DNA of 64,000 nt, taken from Desulfopila inferna. Lineage in GTDB: Bacteria > Desulfobacterota > Desulfobulbia > Desulfobulbales > Desulfocapsaceae. Within the stretch, counting starts at the first letter, position 1. Every line of letters begins with the position of its first letter. Positions 18,768 through 27,122 of the stretch are shown one piece after another. The notes beneath the pieces were generated by a model, which was given only the letters and a program-made list of their open reading frames with translations, ran no database searches and was not told the origin of the DNA. The stretch is taken from assembly GCF_016919005.1 (NCBI RefSeq), contig NZ_JAFFQE010000004.1:418869-482868 (forward strand). The letters run 5' to 3'. The translations under genes and the position numbers were made by a program.

Positions 18768-19002
18768 TTCGGATTCACTACCCACCTCACATCCGTGGTC
18801 GTACGGGACCTTCCTGTTTGCTAAATTATTCAAAAACTGCTAATTCTCTATTCCATCATTTTACCGCCCCCGGTGCCAAATCAGGATGCCGTAGTCATTA
18901 GGTGCAATGTTGCAGTTCATACTGCCAATTTTTTATTGTAAAGGGTGGCGTTTTCCTGAATAGCCTGCAAAAAGGTAAATATCGCTTTGTCAGCAGGGAA
19001 TT

Positions 19003-20472
19003 ATGAAATTATTTTATCATCTGTTCAGTTACTTACTTATTGGCATTATTGCCCTGATAGCAGTAGATGAATATCTCTCTTTTCAGAAGGAGATTGAGCA
19101 ATATGAAGCTGATATGATAGCTGCCGCCATTCAGGACGGCAGAAGTATTTCGGGTCTGTTTGCCCATGCCTGGCGGGAAAACGGAGAGGAAACAGCCCTC
19201 GAGCTTCTTGATGATGCGAGTATTAATGGTGATATCCGCATTCGCTGGATGTGGCTGGATTCTGTGGCGGAAAAACTGGAGATGTCGGATGAACAGGAAA
19301 GACAACTGCACAGCCTGAATAGAGGAAAACCCTTTTCGTTGAAGATGGATAACCGCAAAGGCGATCTGGTTCGTTATACCTATGTTCCTGTGGATATCGG
19401 ACAGACCCGGAAGGGGGCTCTGGAACTACGGCAGACCCTCATTTCCATGCGGGAGCTTATGCGGAGCATGCTGTTCCGGGCCTTCACTATTACGGCTCTT
19501 CTCGCTCTGCTTTCCGGGCTCGTCCTCTATGTATTTATGGAGCGTAAAATCGGCAGGCCGCTGCGTAGACTTATGACCCATGCGGGACGAATAGGTCGGG
19601 GTGATTTCAGTGCTGACCGAAGCATCACCGGTAATGACGAACTGGCGATCACCGCGAGAACCATGAATGATATGTGTTCACGTTTGGTCATCGCCAAGGA
19701 AAAGATTAAATTTGAATATGATGCCCGCCTGAAAACCCTTGAGCAACTCCGCCATACGGAGCGGCTTTCTTCCTTTGGGCTCCTTTCGGCAGGAATTGCC
19801 CACGAATTAGGAACACCTCTCAATGTCGTGGACGGAAGAGCAAAAATGATCGCCGATGAGGATTTGAGCGAGTCGGAGGTCAAGGAATGTGCTGCTATTA
19901 TCAGGAATCAGGCGGAACGCATGACCGGCATAATCAGGCAGCTGCTGGACTTCACCCGGCGCCCAAGGCAGCATGCATCTCCCCAGAACATTGCCGTTCT
20001 TGTCAAACAGGTATTCCAACTGCTCTATCCCATGGCCGGCAAACAGCATGTCATTTTCTTCCTGAATAAATCCGATGATGCCGATGTCACTCTGCATGTC
20101 GATCCCTCTCAGATCCAGCAGGTCCTGGTCAATCTGTTGATGAACAGTATTCAGGCAATGCCGCAGGGTGGCAAGGTCGACGTCAGTCTTTCCAATGAAT
20201 TACTCTCTCTTGAACCGGGCGGAACCGAATCATTGGAAAAATATCTGAAAATCCGCATACAGGACGAAGGCGAGGGCATCTGTCAGGAAAATCTGGAGAA
20301 TATTTTCACACCTTTTTTTACAACAAAATCAATTGGAACCGGGACCGGATTAGGGCTCTCGATTGCTCACGGGATTGTGGAAGAGCATGGCGGCTGGATA
20401 GATGTGGAGAGCAAAGTTAAACATGGTGCCTGTTTCACCGTCTACCTTCCTCTACAGGAGACTGCGAAGTAA
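19003..20472 (+). CDS. Membrane sensor histidine kinase (NtrB/ZraS-like)
   Basis: A 489 aa transmembrane kinase. TM1 lies at about 5-22 and TM2 at 158-178, enclosing a ~135-residue periplasmic sensor region without a recognised domain. HAMP follows (about 179-232), then HisKA with the phospho-accepting His267 in SAGIAHELGTPLNVV, and the ATPase domain with NLLMNSIQAMP (N box), DEGEGI (G1), and GTGTGLGLSI (G2). The stop overlaps the start of the response regulator by one base (TAATG), so the two are a translationally coupled pair. Position upstream of the sigma-54-driven Ehr locus makes that locus the likely target. Confidence 0.93.
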   Translation: MKLFYHLFSYLLIGIIALIAVDEYLSFQKEIEQYEADMIAAAIQDGRSISGLFAHAWRENGEETALELLDDASINGDIRIRWMWLDSVAEKLEMSDEQERQLHSLNRGKPFSLKMDNRKGDLVRYTYVPVDIGQTRKGALELRQTLISMRELMRSMLFRAFTITALLALLSGLVLYVFMERKIGRPLRRLMTHAGRIGRGDFSADRSITGNDELAITARTMNDMCSRLVIAKEKIKFEYDARLKTLEQLRHTERLSSFGLLSAGIAHELGTPLNVVDGRAKMIADEDLSESEVKECAAIIRNQAERMTGIIRQLLDFTRRPRQHASPQNIAVLVKQVFQLLYPMAGKQHVIFFLNKSDDADVTLHVDPSQIQQVLVNLLMNSIQAMPQGGKVDVSLSNELLSLEPGGTESLEKYLKIRIQDEGEGICQENLENIFTPFFTTKSIGTGTGLGLSIAHGIVEEHGGWIDVESKVKHGACFTVYLPLQETAK

Positions 20473-21836
20473 TGAGTAACGTTATAGTTATCGAAGACGA
20501 CGGAGATATGTGCGACATGCTTTCCGTGGGGCTTGGCCGCCGCGGCTTCAAGGTGTCTGCATACCAGTCGGGTCGGAAAGGATTGGCAGCTGTACATTTG
20601 CAGCAGGTGGATGTCGTTCTTGCCGATATTAATCTGCCCGACATGAACGGGCTTGAAATTTGTCGGACGATTGCCGCCAACCAGCCGGATATTCCGGTTA
20701 TAATCATGACGGCCTTCGGCAGCATGGACACCGCTATTGCCGCCATCAGGGCAGGGGCCTATGATTTTATAACCAAGCCCCTTGATATGGATATTCTGGC
20801 GTTGTCTCTGCAAAGAGCAGAGCGCTTCAGGAACCTTCAGGAAACGGTGAAGGAGCTTCGCCATGCCGTGAAGCAACCGCGTAATTATGACAATCTCATC
20901 GGAGAAAGTCCAGTAATGGAGGAACTTTTTTCCAAACTCAGCCGGATTGCCAATTCCGATGCCACCCTGCTGATCACCGGAGAAAGCGGTTCCGGTAAGG
21001 AATTGACCGCCCGTGCGGTCCATATGAACAGCAGCAGGAAAAATCATCCACTGGTGACCATCAACTGCGCAGCCATGCCGGGACAGCTTTTGGAGAGCGA
21101 GCTTTTCGGTCATAAGAAAGGGGCCTTTACCGATGCCGGCAGGCACAATAAGGGGCTGATCCTGGAGGCCGACCGGGGGACACTGTTCCTTGATGAAATA
21201 GGAGAGATACCGCTGGACCTGCAGCCCAAGCTGCTGAGGGCGCTTGAGGAGCGCTGCGTCAGGCCGGTGGGCGGGACGACAGAGAGCACTTTTGACGTCA
21301 GAATTATTGCCGCCACCAACCGGGATCTTGAATCCGCTGTCGAAGACGGCCTGTTCCGGGAAGATCTGTTTTACAGGCTCAATGTCATCAATATCGAGCT
21401 GCCGCCCCTGCGTTCCCGCGGAGCCGATATTCTTCTTCTGGCGGGAAAATTTCTTAAGGACATTGCCGACAGACAGCATAAGGAGGTGACCGGCATTGCC
21501 AACAGCGCCGCCGAAAAACTGCTGGATTATGAGTGGCCCGGTAATGTGCGCGAACTTCGCAATGCCATTGAGCATGCTGTGGTGCTCACTCATTTCGACA
21601 AGATCGTTCCGGAGGATCTTCCTGAAAAGATACGACTTTTCAGGAAAGACTATATTCTCGTAGGGGCGCAGGATCCCATGGAACTCATTTCCATGGAGGA
21701 AATGGAGCGGCGCTATATCATGCATGTTCTTAAAACCACCGGAGGCAACAGGACCCTGACGGCACGCATCCTTCAGGTTGATCGGAAAACCCTCTATCGT
21801 AAACTGCAGCGCTATGAGGAGCCGCAAACCTTGTAG
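20472..21836 (+). CDS. Sigma-54-dependent NtrC-family response regulator
   Basis: A 454 aa enhancer-binding protein. The receiver (about 1-120) has VIEDDGD, phospho-acceptor Asp52 in [12 protein letters not shown], and Lys in YDFITKPL. The AAA+ domain (about 143-380) has Walker A GESGSGKE, a GAFTDA variant of the sigma-54-contacting GAFTGA loop, Walker [12 protein letters not shown] and the arginine-finger region [12 protein letters not shown]. The C-terminal Fis-type helix-turn-helix includes [22 protein letters not shown]. It overlaps the kinase gene by one base. About 280 bases downstream is a consensus sigma-54 promoter in front of the small-gene/Ehr cluster, the obvious target. Confidence 0.95.
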   Translation: MSNVIVIEDDGDMCDMLSVGLGRRGFKVSAYQSGRKGLAAVHLQQVDVVLADINLPDMNGLEICRTIAANQPDIPVIIMTAFGSMDTAIAAIRAGAYDFITKPLDMDILALSLQRAERFRNLQETVKELRHAVKQPRNYDNLIGESPVMEELFSKLSRIANSDATLLITGESGSGKELTARAVHMNSSRKNHPLVTINCAAMPGQLLESELFGHKKGAFTDAGRHNKGLILEADRGTLFLDEIGEIPLDLQPKLLRALEERCVRPVGGTTESTFDVRIIAATNRDLESAVEDGLFREDLFYRLNVINIELPPLRSRGADILLLAGKFLKDIADRQHKEVTGIANSAAEKLLDYEWPGNVRELRNAIEHAVVLTHFDKIVPEDLPEKIRLFRKDYILVGAQDPMELISMEEMERRYIMHVLKTTGGNRTLTARILQVDRKTLYRKLQRYEEPQTL

Positions 21837-22197
21837 TTCTTCATTTCTCTTCCCCCTCCCGAATTCCTCGCCATGCCTTGAGGCATTTTGCCATCATGGG
21901 GAAATTTGCCCCAAATTGCACCATCCCTGAATGATCTATCTTTTTTAGTGTGTGAAAGTGGTTCCTTGTCTCTTAACTTCGGCATTTGGTATCAGAGAAA
22001 GGAGAAGGGGAGTGGTGGTCGATACGGGGCATAGTGCCTCATGCGGTACATGATTTTTTAGTAAATAGGCCTGTTTTGTTCCTTAAGTATCGGTAATTTG
22101 GTGTATATTTTTTGTGGCACATAATTTGCTAGTGCTGTTTCGTCATCAAATATAGCTATTTTTCTCAATCGATCAATGGTACCAGCAGGAACCACTC
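21837..22197. other. Intergenic control region of the Ehr locus
   Basis: No gene is seen in these 361 bases. It contains the sigma-54 promoter described separately, and upstream of it (21880-22060) a stretch with GCCTTGAGGCATTTTGCC and GGGGAAATTTGCCCC-like inverted segments that are candidates for the upstream activator sites of the neighbouring NtrC-type regulator. AT content rises towards the promoter. Confidence 0.5.
22115..22130 (+). promoter_or_regulatory. Sigma-54 promoter
   Basis: TGGCAC (22115-22120), a five-base spacer (ATAAT) and TTGCT (22126-22130) match the sigma-54 consensus TGGCAC-N5-TTGCW at every defined position, with GG at -24 and GC at -12 correctly spaced. Transcription should begin near 22141, about 57 bases before the first small gene. 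An NtrC-type activator is encoded immediately upstream. Confidence 0.85.
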
Positions 22198-22434
22198 ATG
22201 AAAATTGTTATTGGAATTACCGGACATCCTGAAAAAATAGTTGATTTCATTGAATTGTATCAAGGAGAAAAAGATTCGCTAACGGAAGTCGGTCCTTTCC
22301 TTTCCCGGGAAGAGGCACTTGGCTGGCAGAACAGCCTGAAAAGCAAAATTGAAAATATTGAGGAAGTATCTGTTGAACCGCAGACATTTTCTGAAACTGT
22401 TTATTACGGATTTACCTTTGAGCGCGTTGGTTGA
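22198..22434 (+). CDS. Small conserved-looking protein, paralogue 1 (unknown function)
   Basis: A 78 aa soluble acidic protein, first gene after the sigma-54 promoter. I do not recognise a family. It opens with the beta-strand-like MKIVIGITGHPEK, has a central GPFLSREEALGWQNSL block and ends YYGFTFERVG. The next gene encodes a clear paralogue sharing the start, the GPFLSREEA block with a following Trp, and the YG-T-E ending, about 30 identical residues of 78. CAGCAGGAACC precedes the ATG with acceptable spacing. No transmembrane segment, signal peptide or metal motif is visible. The promoter and position suggest a job tied to the downstream LCIB-like and Ehr genes. Confidence 0.8.
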   Translation: MKIVIGITGHPEKIVDFIELYQGEKDSLTEVGPFLSREEALGWQNSLKSKIENIEEVSVEPQTFSETVYYGFTFERVG

Positions 22435-22521
22435 GTATTAGCTCTTTTTACCATCACCATGAAGGATTGTATTCATTAACAACAGAAGAAGCACATACCT
22501 CAGGTCGTAAAGGACATTGCT

Positions 22522-22761
22522 ATGAAGGTTCTCATTGGAATAACACAGGGTCTTGAACAAACACGGGATTTTATCACCAGGGAATTCAGAGAAACCGGAT
22601 CGACTACGGAGACAGGTCCTTTTTTATCCCGGGAAGAAGCCTCTCGGTGGGAGCAGTTTATGATAGAACGGGCCGAGGGCTGTGAGCTGCTAAGCCTGCC
22701 TCAACAGTCCCCCGAAGACAGTCCCTGGTATGGTATCACCCTGGAATGGGATCAGCAATGA
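22522..22761 (+). CDS. Small conserved-looking protein, paralogue 2 (unknown function)
   Basis: A 79 aa protein paralogous to the preceding gene product: MKVLIGIT at the start, TETGPFLSREEASRWEQFM in the middle and WYGITLEWDQQ at the end. The spacing between shared blocks is the same, so the two descend from a tandem duplication. The conserved GPFLSREEA-x2-W segment is likely the functional core. Its stop codon overlaps the ATG of a 19-codon open frame (ATGA) leading directly into the LCIB-like gene. The function is unknown; the shared GIT...GPF layout might be a small alpha/beta (ferredoxin-like) fold, which is only a guess. Confidence 0.8.
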   Translation: MKVLIGITQGLEQTRDFITREFRETGSTTETGPFLSREEASRWEQFMIERAEGCELLSLPQQSPEDSPWYGITLEWDQQ

Positions 22762-22817
22762 TCATTGATAAGCCGTGTGGCATCAGTTGGTCTAATTCTT
22801 TTATGGATTCGGTGTAG
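22758..22817 (+). other. 19-codon linking open frame (possible leader peptide)
   Basis: An ATG overlapping the preceding stop (ATGA) opens a 19-codon frame, MIIDKPCGISWSNSFMDSV, that ends in TAG directly against the ATG of the LCIB-like gene and is in the same frame as it. It could pass ribosomes from one gene to the next. Its IIDKPCGIS stretch resembles the first motif of TruB-type pseudouridine synthases, possibly by chance. Confidence 0.3.
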
Positions 22818-23996
22818 ATGATGAATGAAAGAAAGCCGGGTATTATACGGGATATCGCCCCTTTCAATGTGCGCGGGCTTGCGATTCCCTATGCCGAATT
22901 TGTTCCGAAGCTTTATAATCTCTGTAAGTCCCTCGGCTTTGAAAGTGGATATATAATGCCTTCCCGCGCTTTTTGCTCCGACGAGAACCAAGGCTTTCCT
23001 ATTATTCTGATCAGTAAGCATTTCGGCACCTTTCCTTTTGACCACGGAAGAGTAGGGGGCATCATCGCCACAGACCGTCATGGGCCTCATGCCGGTCATG
23101 GCGAGGATTCGGTTATCGTGCAGGCCAGTCATGTCGGCTACGACCCGGCAACCTCCGTCTTCGGCTACTGCAGGCGTCCGAAAATGCATGGCGACTGCAT
23201 CTCCAGCAGCTGCGGCAAAATCTCTCATGTGATTCAACCCTATCTTGATCAATATATATTCGCCAGACAGCGGATTTTTCTACATCGTACCGATACCGGC
23301 GATCATCTGATTACAGTAAAAGACTCGTTCATCGACTTTGACACAAAACCAGTCACTGACGGGCTCGTTCTTCGGTTGCACAAAGTTGTCAAGACTACCG
23401 CGGACAACCGGATCGTGCCGGTAGCAACACACTGTACCTCGCATACCTATGAGGTATCCGAAGACTTTCGCAAGCGCATCGATTCTACAGGATATACCTG
23501 GAAAGGAGGTGTTGGTGAGGCGATCAACGGCCATCTTTGTGCAGATTTGTTTTTTTTCAGGGAGAACCTCCACGAAACCGATGATTCGGTTCTCCTTGAA
23601 AGAAATCTTATCGAATTCATGCCGGTCATTGTCACTCATAAGAGTCCGGCCTTGAAGGCAGCGAAAATCAACATCCAGATGGAGTTTGCCCGGACAGTCG
23701 AATCCATCCGCCGGGGTACCGATTACGAAGGCAAGAATCTTTTGTATGTGGCTGGCCTCAACATAGATATCTCGGCGTATCAGAATTATCCCGAGACCAC
23801 TTACTTTGTCCCCTGGGCTGCTCATGTGCAGCTCAAGGACGCTTGCCCGACCGAATATATACACCCGCTTGAGCAGGAACAGCTCTACACTAAACTGATG
23901 CAGCAAAGCACCATCAATGCCGACCAGATCAGTCTCAAGGATGAGATCGATCGGATGCTGCGGGCTCCCCGTTACGATATTTATACCCCCAGATAA
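22818..23996 (+). CDS. LCIB-type beta-carbonic-anhydrase-like protein
   Basis: A 392 aa protein whose N-terminal half matches the pattern of the LCIB/LCIC beta-carbonic anhydrase family (Pfam LCIB_C_CA, known from algal CO2-concentrating systems): FVPKLYNLCKSLGF, then a Cys53-Ser-Asp55 (like the C-x-D of beta-CAs), FPFDHGRVGG, the His105 of ASHVGYDP, and Cys132 in SSSCGK. The Cys-His-Cys spacing fits a zinc site. The C-terminal ~240 residues are not recognised. A TAG directly before the ATG fixes the start. The gene stands between the small paralogues and the Ehr genes, all in one direction. Assignment is from motif pattern, not a database search. Confidence 0.62.
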   Translation: MMNERKPGIIRDIAPFNVRGLAIPYAEFVPKLYNLCKSLGFESGYIMPSRAFCSDENQGFPIILISKHFGTFPFDHGRVGGIIATDRHGPHAGHGEDSVIVQASHVGYDPATSVFGYCRRPKMHGDCISSSCGKISHVIQPYLDQYIFARQRIFLHRTDTGDHLITVKDSFIDFDTKPVTDGLVLRLHKVVKTTADNRIVPVATHCTSHTYEVSEDFRKRIDSTGYTWKGGVGEAINGHLCADLFFFRENLHETDDSVLLERNLIEFMPVIVTHKSPALKAAKINIQMEFARTVESIRRGTDYEGKNLLYVAGLNIDISAYQNYPETTYFVPWAAHVQLKDACPTEYIHPLEQEQLYTKLMQQSTINADQISLKDEIDRMLRAPRYDIYTPR

Positions 23997-24020
23997 ACAA
24001 CTACATTCTACCACGAAACA

Positions 24021-24110
24021 ATGAAAATCACATCGCTCTCAACATGGAGGTACTATGACCACGGAATGCTGACCCAGTGGCCGGCGCAAGCAGCGCAACA
24101 TTCGCCATAG
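24021..24110 (+). other. Possible 29-codon small open frame before the Ehr genes
   Basis: An open frame MKITSLSTWRYYDHGM... of 29 codons lies in the 144-base gap before the first Ehr gene. Inside it, GGAGG (24046-24050) with good spacing precedes another ATG (24055) of a five-codon frame. It might be a leader or a remnant; no homology is recognised. Confidence 0.2.
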
Positions 24111-24140
24111 TTAACTAACGACCACATATTATAACGAGGA

Positions 24141-26099
24141 ATGATGGACACCTTTTTACTTTCACTTACTGTTATATTCGCCGGCGGTCTCTTCTCCCTG
24201 TTGAGCTGCCGACAATTCAGCCTGATGAAAGCCGGGTATACCGCAATCACCATCGCCGGCTGTCTTATTGGAGTATATTCAACCATCGATCCCTTGCAGG
24301 GAACAGCGGTTGCTGTTATTTCAATACAGTGGCTGCATATCTTTACCCTGTCTTTTTCCATTGATTCACTTTCCGCATTTTTTCTAATCCCGATTTTTGC
24401 CATATGCCCGCTCGCTGTTCTCTACAGCTTCCATTATATGGACAAAGCGCAGCAAAGCGGCCGGGTCGCACTCAGCTTTATATTCTTCAATCTGCTTATT
24501 ATTTCCATGGCCCTGGTGGCTACGGCCGATAATATTATCAGCTTCGCCCTGGTCTGGGAGTTGATGTCGCTCTCCTCCTTCTTTCTGGTCTTGCACGAAT
24601 ATCAAAAAGAGGAGACCCGCCGGGCCGGTTTCATCTATCTTATTTTCACCCAGGCAGGGGCGATTTTTATTTTCGCTGCTTTCGCTTTGGCCTATAGCCA
24701 CACAGATACCTTTGCTTTCGCGGCTTTTGCGGTGATACCCGGCAATATCAAGTTGATTGTCTTTTTTTTCGCTCTCATCGGTTTCGGATCAAAGGCGGGT
24801 ATCTTTCCCCTGCATATGTGGTTGCCCCATGCCCATCCGGCGGCACCCAGCCATATCTCGGCGGTCATGTCCGGGGTAATGATCAAAATGGGAATATATG
24901 GGATAATCCGGCTCTACTCTTTGCTGAATGTGACTGATATCGTCCTTGGGCAGGTTGTTCTTTGCTTCGGTATGATTTCGGGGGTGCTTGGGGTCGTTTA
25001 TGCCCTCGGTAAACATGATCTTAAAAAACTGTTGGCCTACCACAGCGTGGAGAATATCGGCATTATCCTGATCGGCGCCGGAATCGGCATGATTGGTATC
25101 GCTTCCGACAACACCCTGATGGCCGCATTCGGGTTTGCCGGCTCTCTGCTCCATGTCCTTAATCATTCCATTTTCAAATCCCTGCTGTTTCTTGGAGCAG
25201 GCGCTGTGTTGCAGAAAACCGGCACACGCCATCTGGATCAGCTGGGCGGATTGATAAAAACGATGCCAACCACCGGCAGGACTTTTCTGATCGGCTCCAT
25301 ATCCATTTCCGGCCTGCCGCCATTCAATGGTTTTGTCAGTGAATTTTTAATCTATTTTGCAGCTTTTCATGGCCTTGTCCTGCATGGTTCCTCCTTTATC
25401 TTCAGCATGCTTGCCATAATCTCACTTGCCATTATAGGCGGGCTGGCTGCAGCCTGTTTCACCAAGGTAATCGGCGTGGTATTTTTGGGTGAACCCCGCA
25501 GCAAAGCGGCAGAAAATGCACGGGAAAGCGGTCCTGCGATGACGGTGCCCATGATAATTCTGGCAGTTTCCTGCCTTGTTATCGGTGTTTTTCCGGAACC
25601 ATTTGTGGGCGCGGCCTTTCTGGGGCTGAAAAATATCGAACCACTCGCCCCGGTGGATCCGCAATATCTTGCGATGGTGACTGGAAATCTAGCCTTCGTA
25701 GCCCGATTATTTCTGGTAGTTTTTCTGGGCAGCACTCTTCTGCGCAATGTGCTCTATGTGCGCAAAACTGTGGTTCGGGGCCCAACCTGGGGCTGTGGAT
25801 TTACCCAGCCGACGGTGCGTATGCAATACACCGGTACTTCCTATGCAATGAGTGTGCTGGAGTTTTTCAAGCCGTTTGTGCGGATACGGACCAGGTATTC
25901 GGGAATTACCAGGATTTTTCCCGGCAGAACCCTCTATGAGACACGAGTGGATGATATTGCCGAGATAGTCCTTGTTGATCGCCTGACCACACCTGTTCTT
26001 TACCTGCTCGGCAAGCTGCGCTGGATTCAGCATGGTCATATTCAGCTGTATATCGGCTATATAATCGTCACTATCATTGTGCTTCTTTTCTTTATTTAG
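24141..26099 (+). CDS. Ehr complex antiporter-like subunit (HyfB/NuoL-type)
   Basis: A 652 aa polytopic membrane protein of the Complex-I antiporter-like family, closest in layout to HyfB/HycC. Ion-pathway residues are visible: Glu in LVWELMSLSSFF, Lys in GFGSKAGIFPLHMWLPHAHP, and the block HVLNHSIFKSLLFLGAGAV. The C-terminal TWGCGFTQPTVRMQYT is typical of HyfB-type subunits. It should translocate H+ or Na+ as part of a membrane arm. First of six genes (to 31846) that encode a hydrogenase-4-like complex. Two adjacent ATGs (24141, 24144) are possible; GAGGA immediately upstream slightly favours the second. Confidence 0.9.
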   Translation: MMDTFLLSLTVIFAGGLFSLLSCRQFSLMKAGYTAITIAGCLIGVYSTIDPLQGTAVAVISIQWLHIFTLSFSIDSLSAFFLIPIFAICPLAVLYSFHYMDKAQQSGRVALSFIFFNLLIISMALVATADNIISFALVWELMSLSSFFLVLHEYQKEETRRAGFIYLIFTQAGAIFIFAAFALAYSHTDTFAFAAFAVIPGNIKLIVFFFALIGFGSKAGIFPLHMWLPHAHPAAPSHISAVMSGVMIKMGIYGIIRLYSLLNVTDIVLGQVVLCFGMISGVLGVVYALGKHDLKKLLAYHSVENIGIILIGAGIGMIGIASDNTLMAAFGFAGSLLHVLNHSIFKSLLFLGAGAVLQKTGTRHLDQLGGLIKTMPTTGRTFLIGSISISGLPPFNGFVSEFLIYFAAFHGLVLHGSSFIFSMLAIISLAIIGGLAAACFTKVIGVVFLGEPRSKAAENARESGPAMTVPMIILAVSCLVIGVFPEPFVGAAFLGLKNIEPLAPVDPQYLAMVTGNLAFVARLFLVVFLGSTLLRNVLYVRKTVVRGPTWGCGFTQPTVRMQYTGTSYAMSVLEFFKPFVRIRTRYSGITRIFPGRTLYETRVDDIAEIVLVDRLTTPVLYLLGKLRWIQHGHIQLYIGYIIVTIIVLLFFI

Positions 26100-26195
26100 A
26101 ACCTTACAGATTGTTTTCTTGTTTTTGGCGAGAAACAATCTGTCTAAAGGTTCTTATCCAGCTCAGCTGGGTTAGAACCTTACAGATTCATTTCT
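26100..26195. repeat. Modular hairpin repeat within the Ehr operon
   Basis: ACCTTACAGATTGTTTTCTT pairs with AGAAACAATCTGT (one bulge), then CTAAAGGTTCTTATCCAGCT and CAGCTGGGTTAG. The middle CCCCTCAAGGGG module is absent and a second truncated start, ACCTTACAGATTCATTTCTC, follows at once. It fills the gap between the first two Ehr genes, where a terminator would be unexpected, so it may attenuate or process the message. Confidence 0.8.
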
Positions 26196-26210
26196 CAGAT
26201 AGAGGTATAT

Positions 26211-27122
26211 ATGGAAACCTTCGTATCACTGGCCGTCGCCATGCTTGCGGCACCGCTTTTTCCAGGTATCATCTTGAAGGTGAAGGCCTTTTTTGCGGGA
26301 AAAAAAGGTCCACCGTTGCTGATTAAATATTATACGCTGGTTAAACTGCTGCGAAAGGGATCGGTATATTCCACCAGCACCAGTAACGTGTTCAGGCTTG
26401 GGCCCACGGTTTCTTTCTCTTCGGCCATTATTGTCCTCCTGTTTTTCCCCTTTGGCGGCGCCGCACCGCTGTTTTCATTTCACGGCGATGTCATTGTTCT
26501 TTTCTACATCATGGGAATCGGCAGGTTTTTTACGGTGATCGCAGCACTGGACACCGCTTCGCCCTTCGAGGGAATGGGGGCGGCCAGGGAGGTCTTTTTT
26601 TCCACTCTTGCCGAAATCACCATTTTCACCGTCCTCATTCTGTTCTACCGACTCAACGGATCCCTCAGCTTTGCCGAGTATTTTAGCGGAGCTGCTCCCA
26701 TCTCGCTGATGGGGGAATCGGGAGCACTACTGCTTTTCGTCATCGTCTCGATGTTCATGGTTCTGCTCACCGAAAATTCGAGAGTGCCGGTCGATGATCC
26801 CGCCACTCATCTGGAATTGACCATGATTCATGAAGTCATGATCCTTGATCACAGCGGTCCCGATCTTGCGCTTATCGAACTGGCTTCTTTTTACAAGCTG
26901 CTCTTCTACTCAGCTTTTATCTCCCACCTCTTTTACCCCTTCACTCCAGGGATTGTCGGGGCTTTGACCTTCTATGGCGTCGTCGCTCTGGTCTACGTTG
27001 CCGTGGGCGTTACGGAATCAATAATGGCGCGGTTTAAGATGGATCTGGTGCCCAAGTTCATCCTGACTTCGTTTACCCTGGTATTTTTTGCCGCCATCTT
27101 AACCATGGGGATATTTCAATGA
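26211..27122 (+). CDS. Ehr complex membrane-anchor subunit (HyfC/NuoH-type)
   Basis: A 303 aa integral membrane protein of the NuoH/HyfC family, the subunit that joins the hydrophilic and membrane arms and borders the quinone- or ferredoxin-side cavity. Visible: KKGPPLLIKYYTLVKLLRKG after TM1 (NuoH-like charged loop), the ASPFEGMGAAREVFF block, and ENSRVPVDDPATHLELTMIHE, the most conserved NuoH-family segment. About eight hydrophobic helices are present. AGAGG lies upstream of the ATG. It overlaps the next gene by four bases (ATGA), indicating coupled translation. Confidence 0.92.
   Translation: METFVSLAVAMLAAPLFPGIILKVKAFFAGKKGPPLLIKYYTLVKLLRKGSVYSTSTSNVFRLGPTVSFSSAIIVLLFFPFGGAAPLFSFHGDVIVLFYIMGIGRFFTVIAALDTASPFEGMGAAREVFFSTLAEITIFTVLILFYRLNGSLSFAEYFSGAAPISLMGESGALLLFVIVSMFMVLLTENSRVPVDDPATHLELTMIHEVMILDHSGPDLALIELASFYKLLFYSAFISHLFYPFTPGIVGALTFYGVVALVYVAVGVTESIMARFKMDLVPKFILTSFTLVFFAAILTMGIFQ

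Noticed and set aside
20442..21827. 461-codon minus-strand open frame
   Set aside because: It lies antisense to the NtrC-type regulator gene, which has complete motifs; the antisense product has no family resemblance.
22815..22817. TAG before the LCIB-like gene as a pyrrolysine codon
   Set aside because: The upstream frame has only 19 codons and an ATG follows at once; no pyl genes are seen. Kept only as a leader-frame observation.
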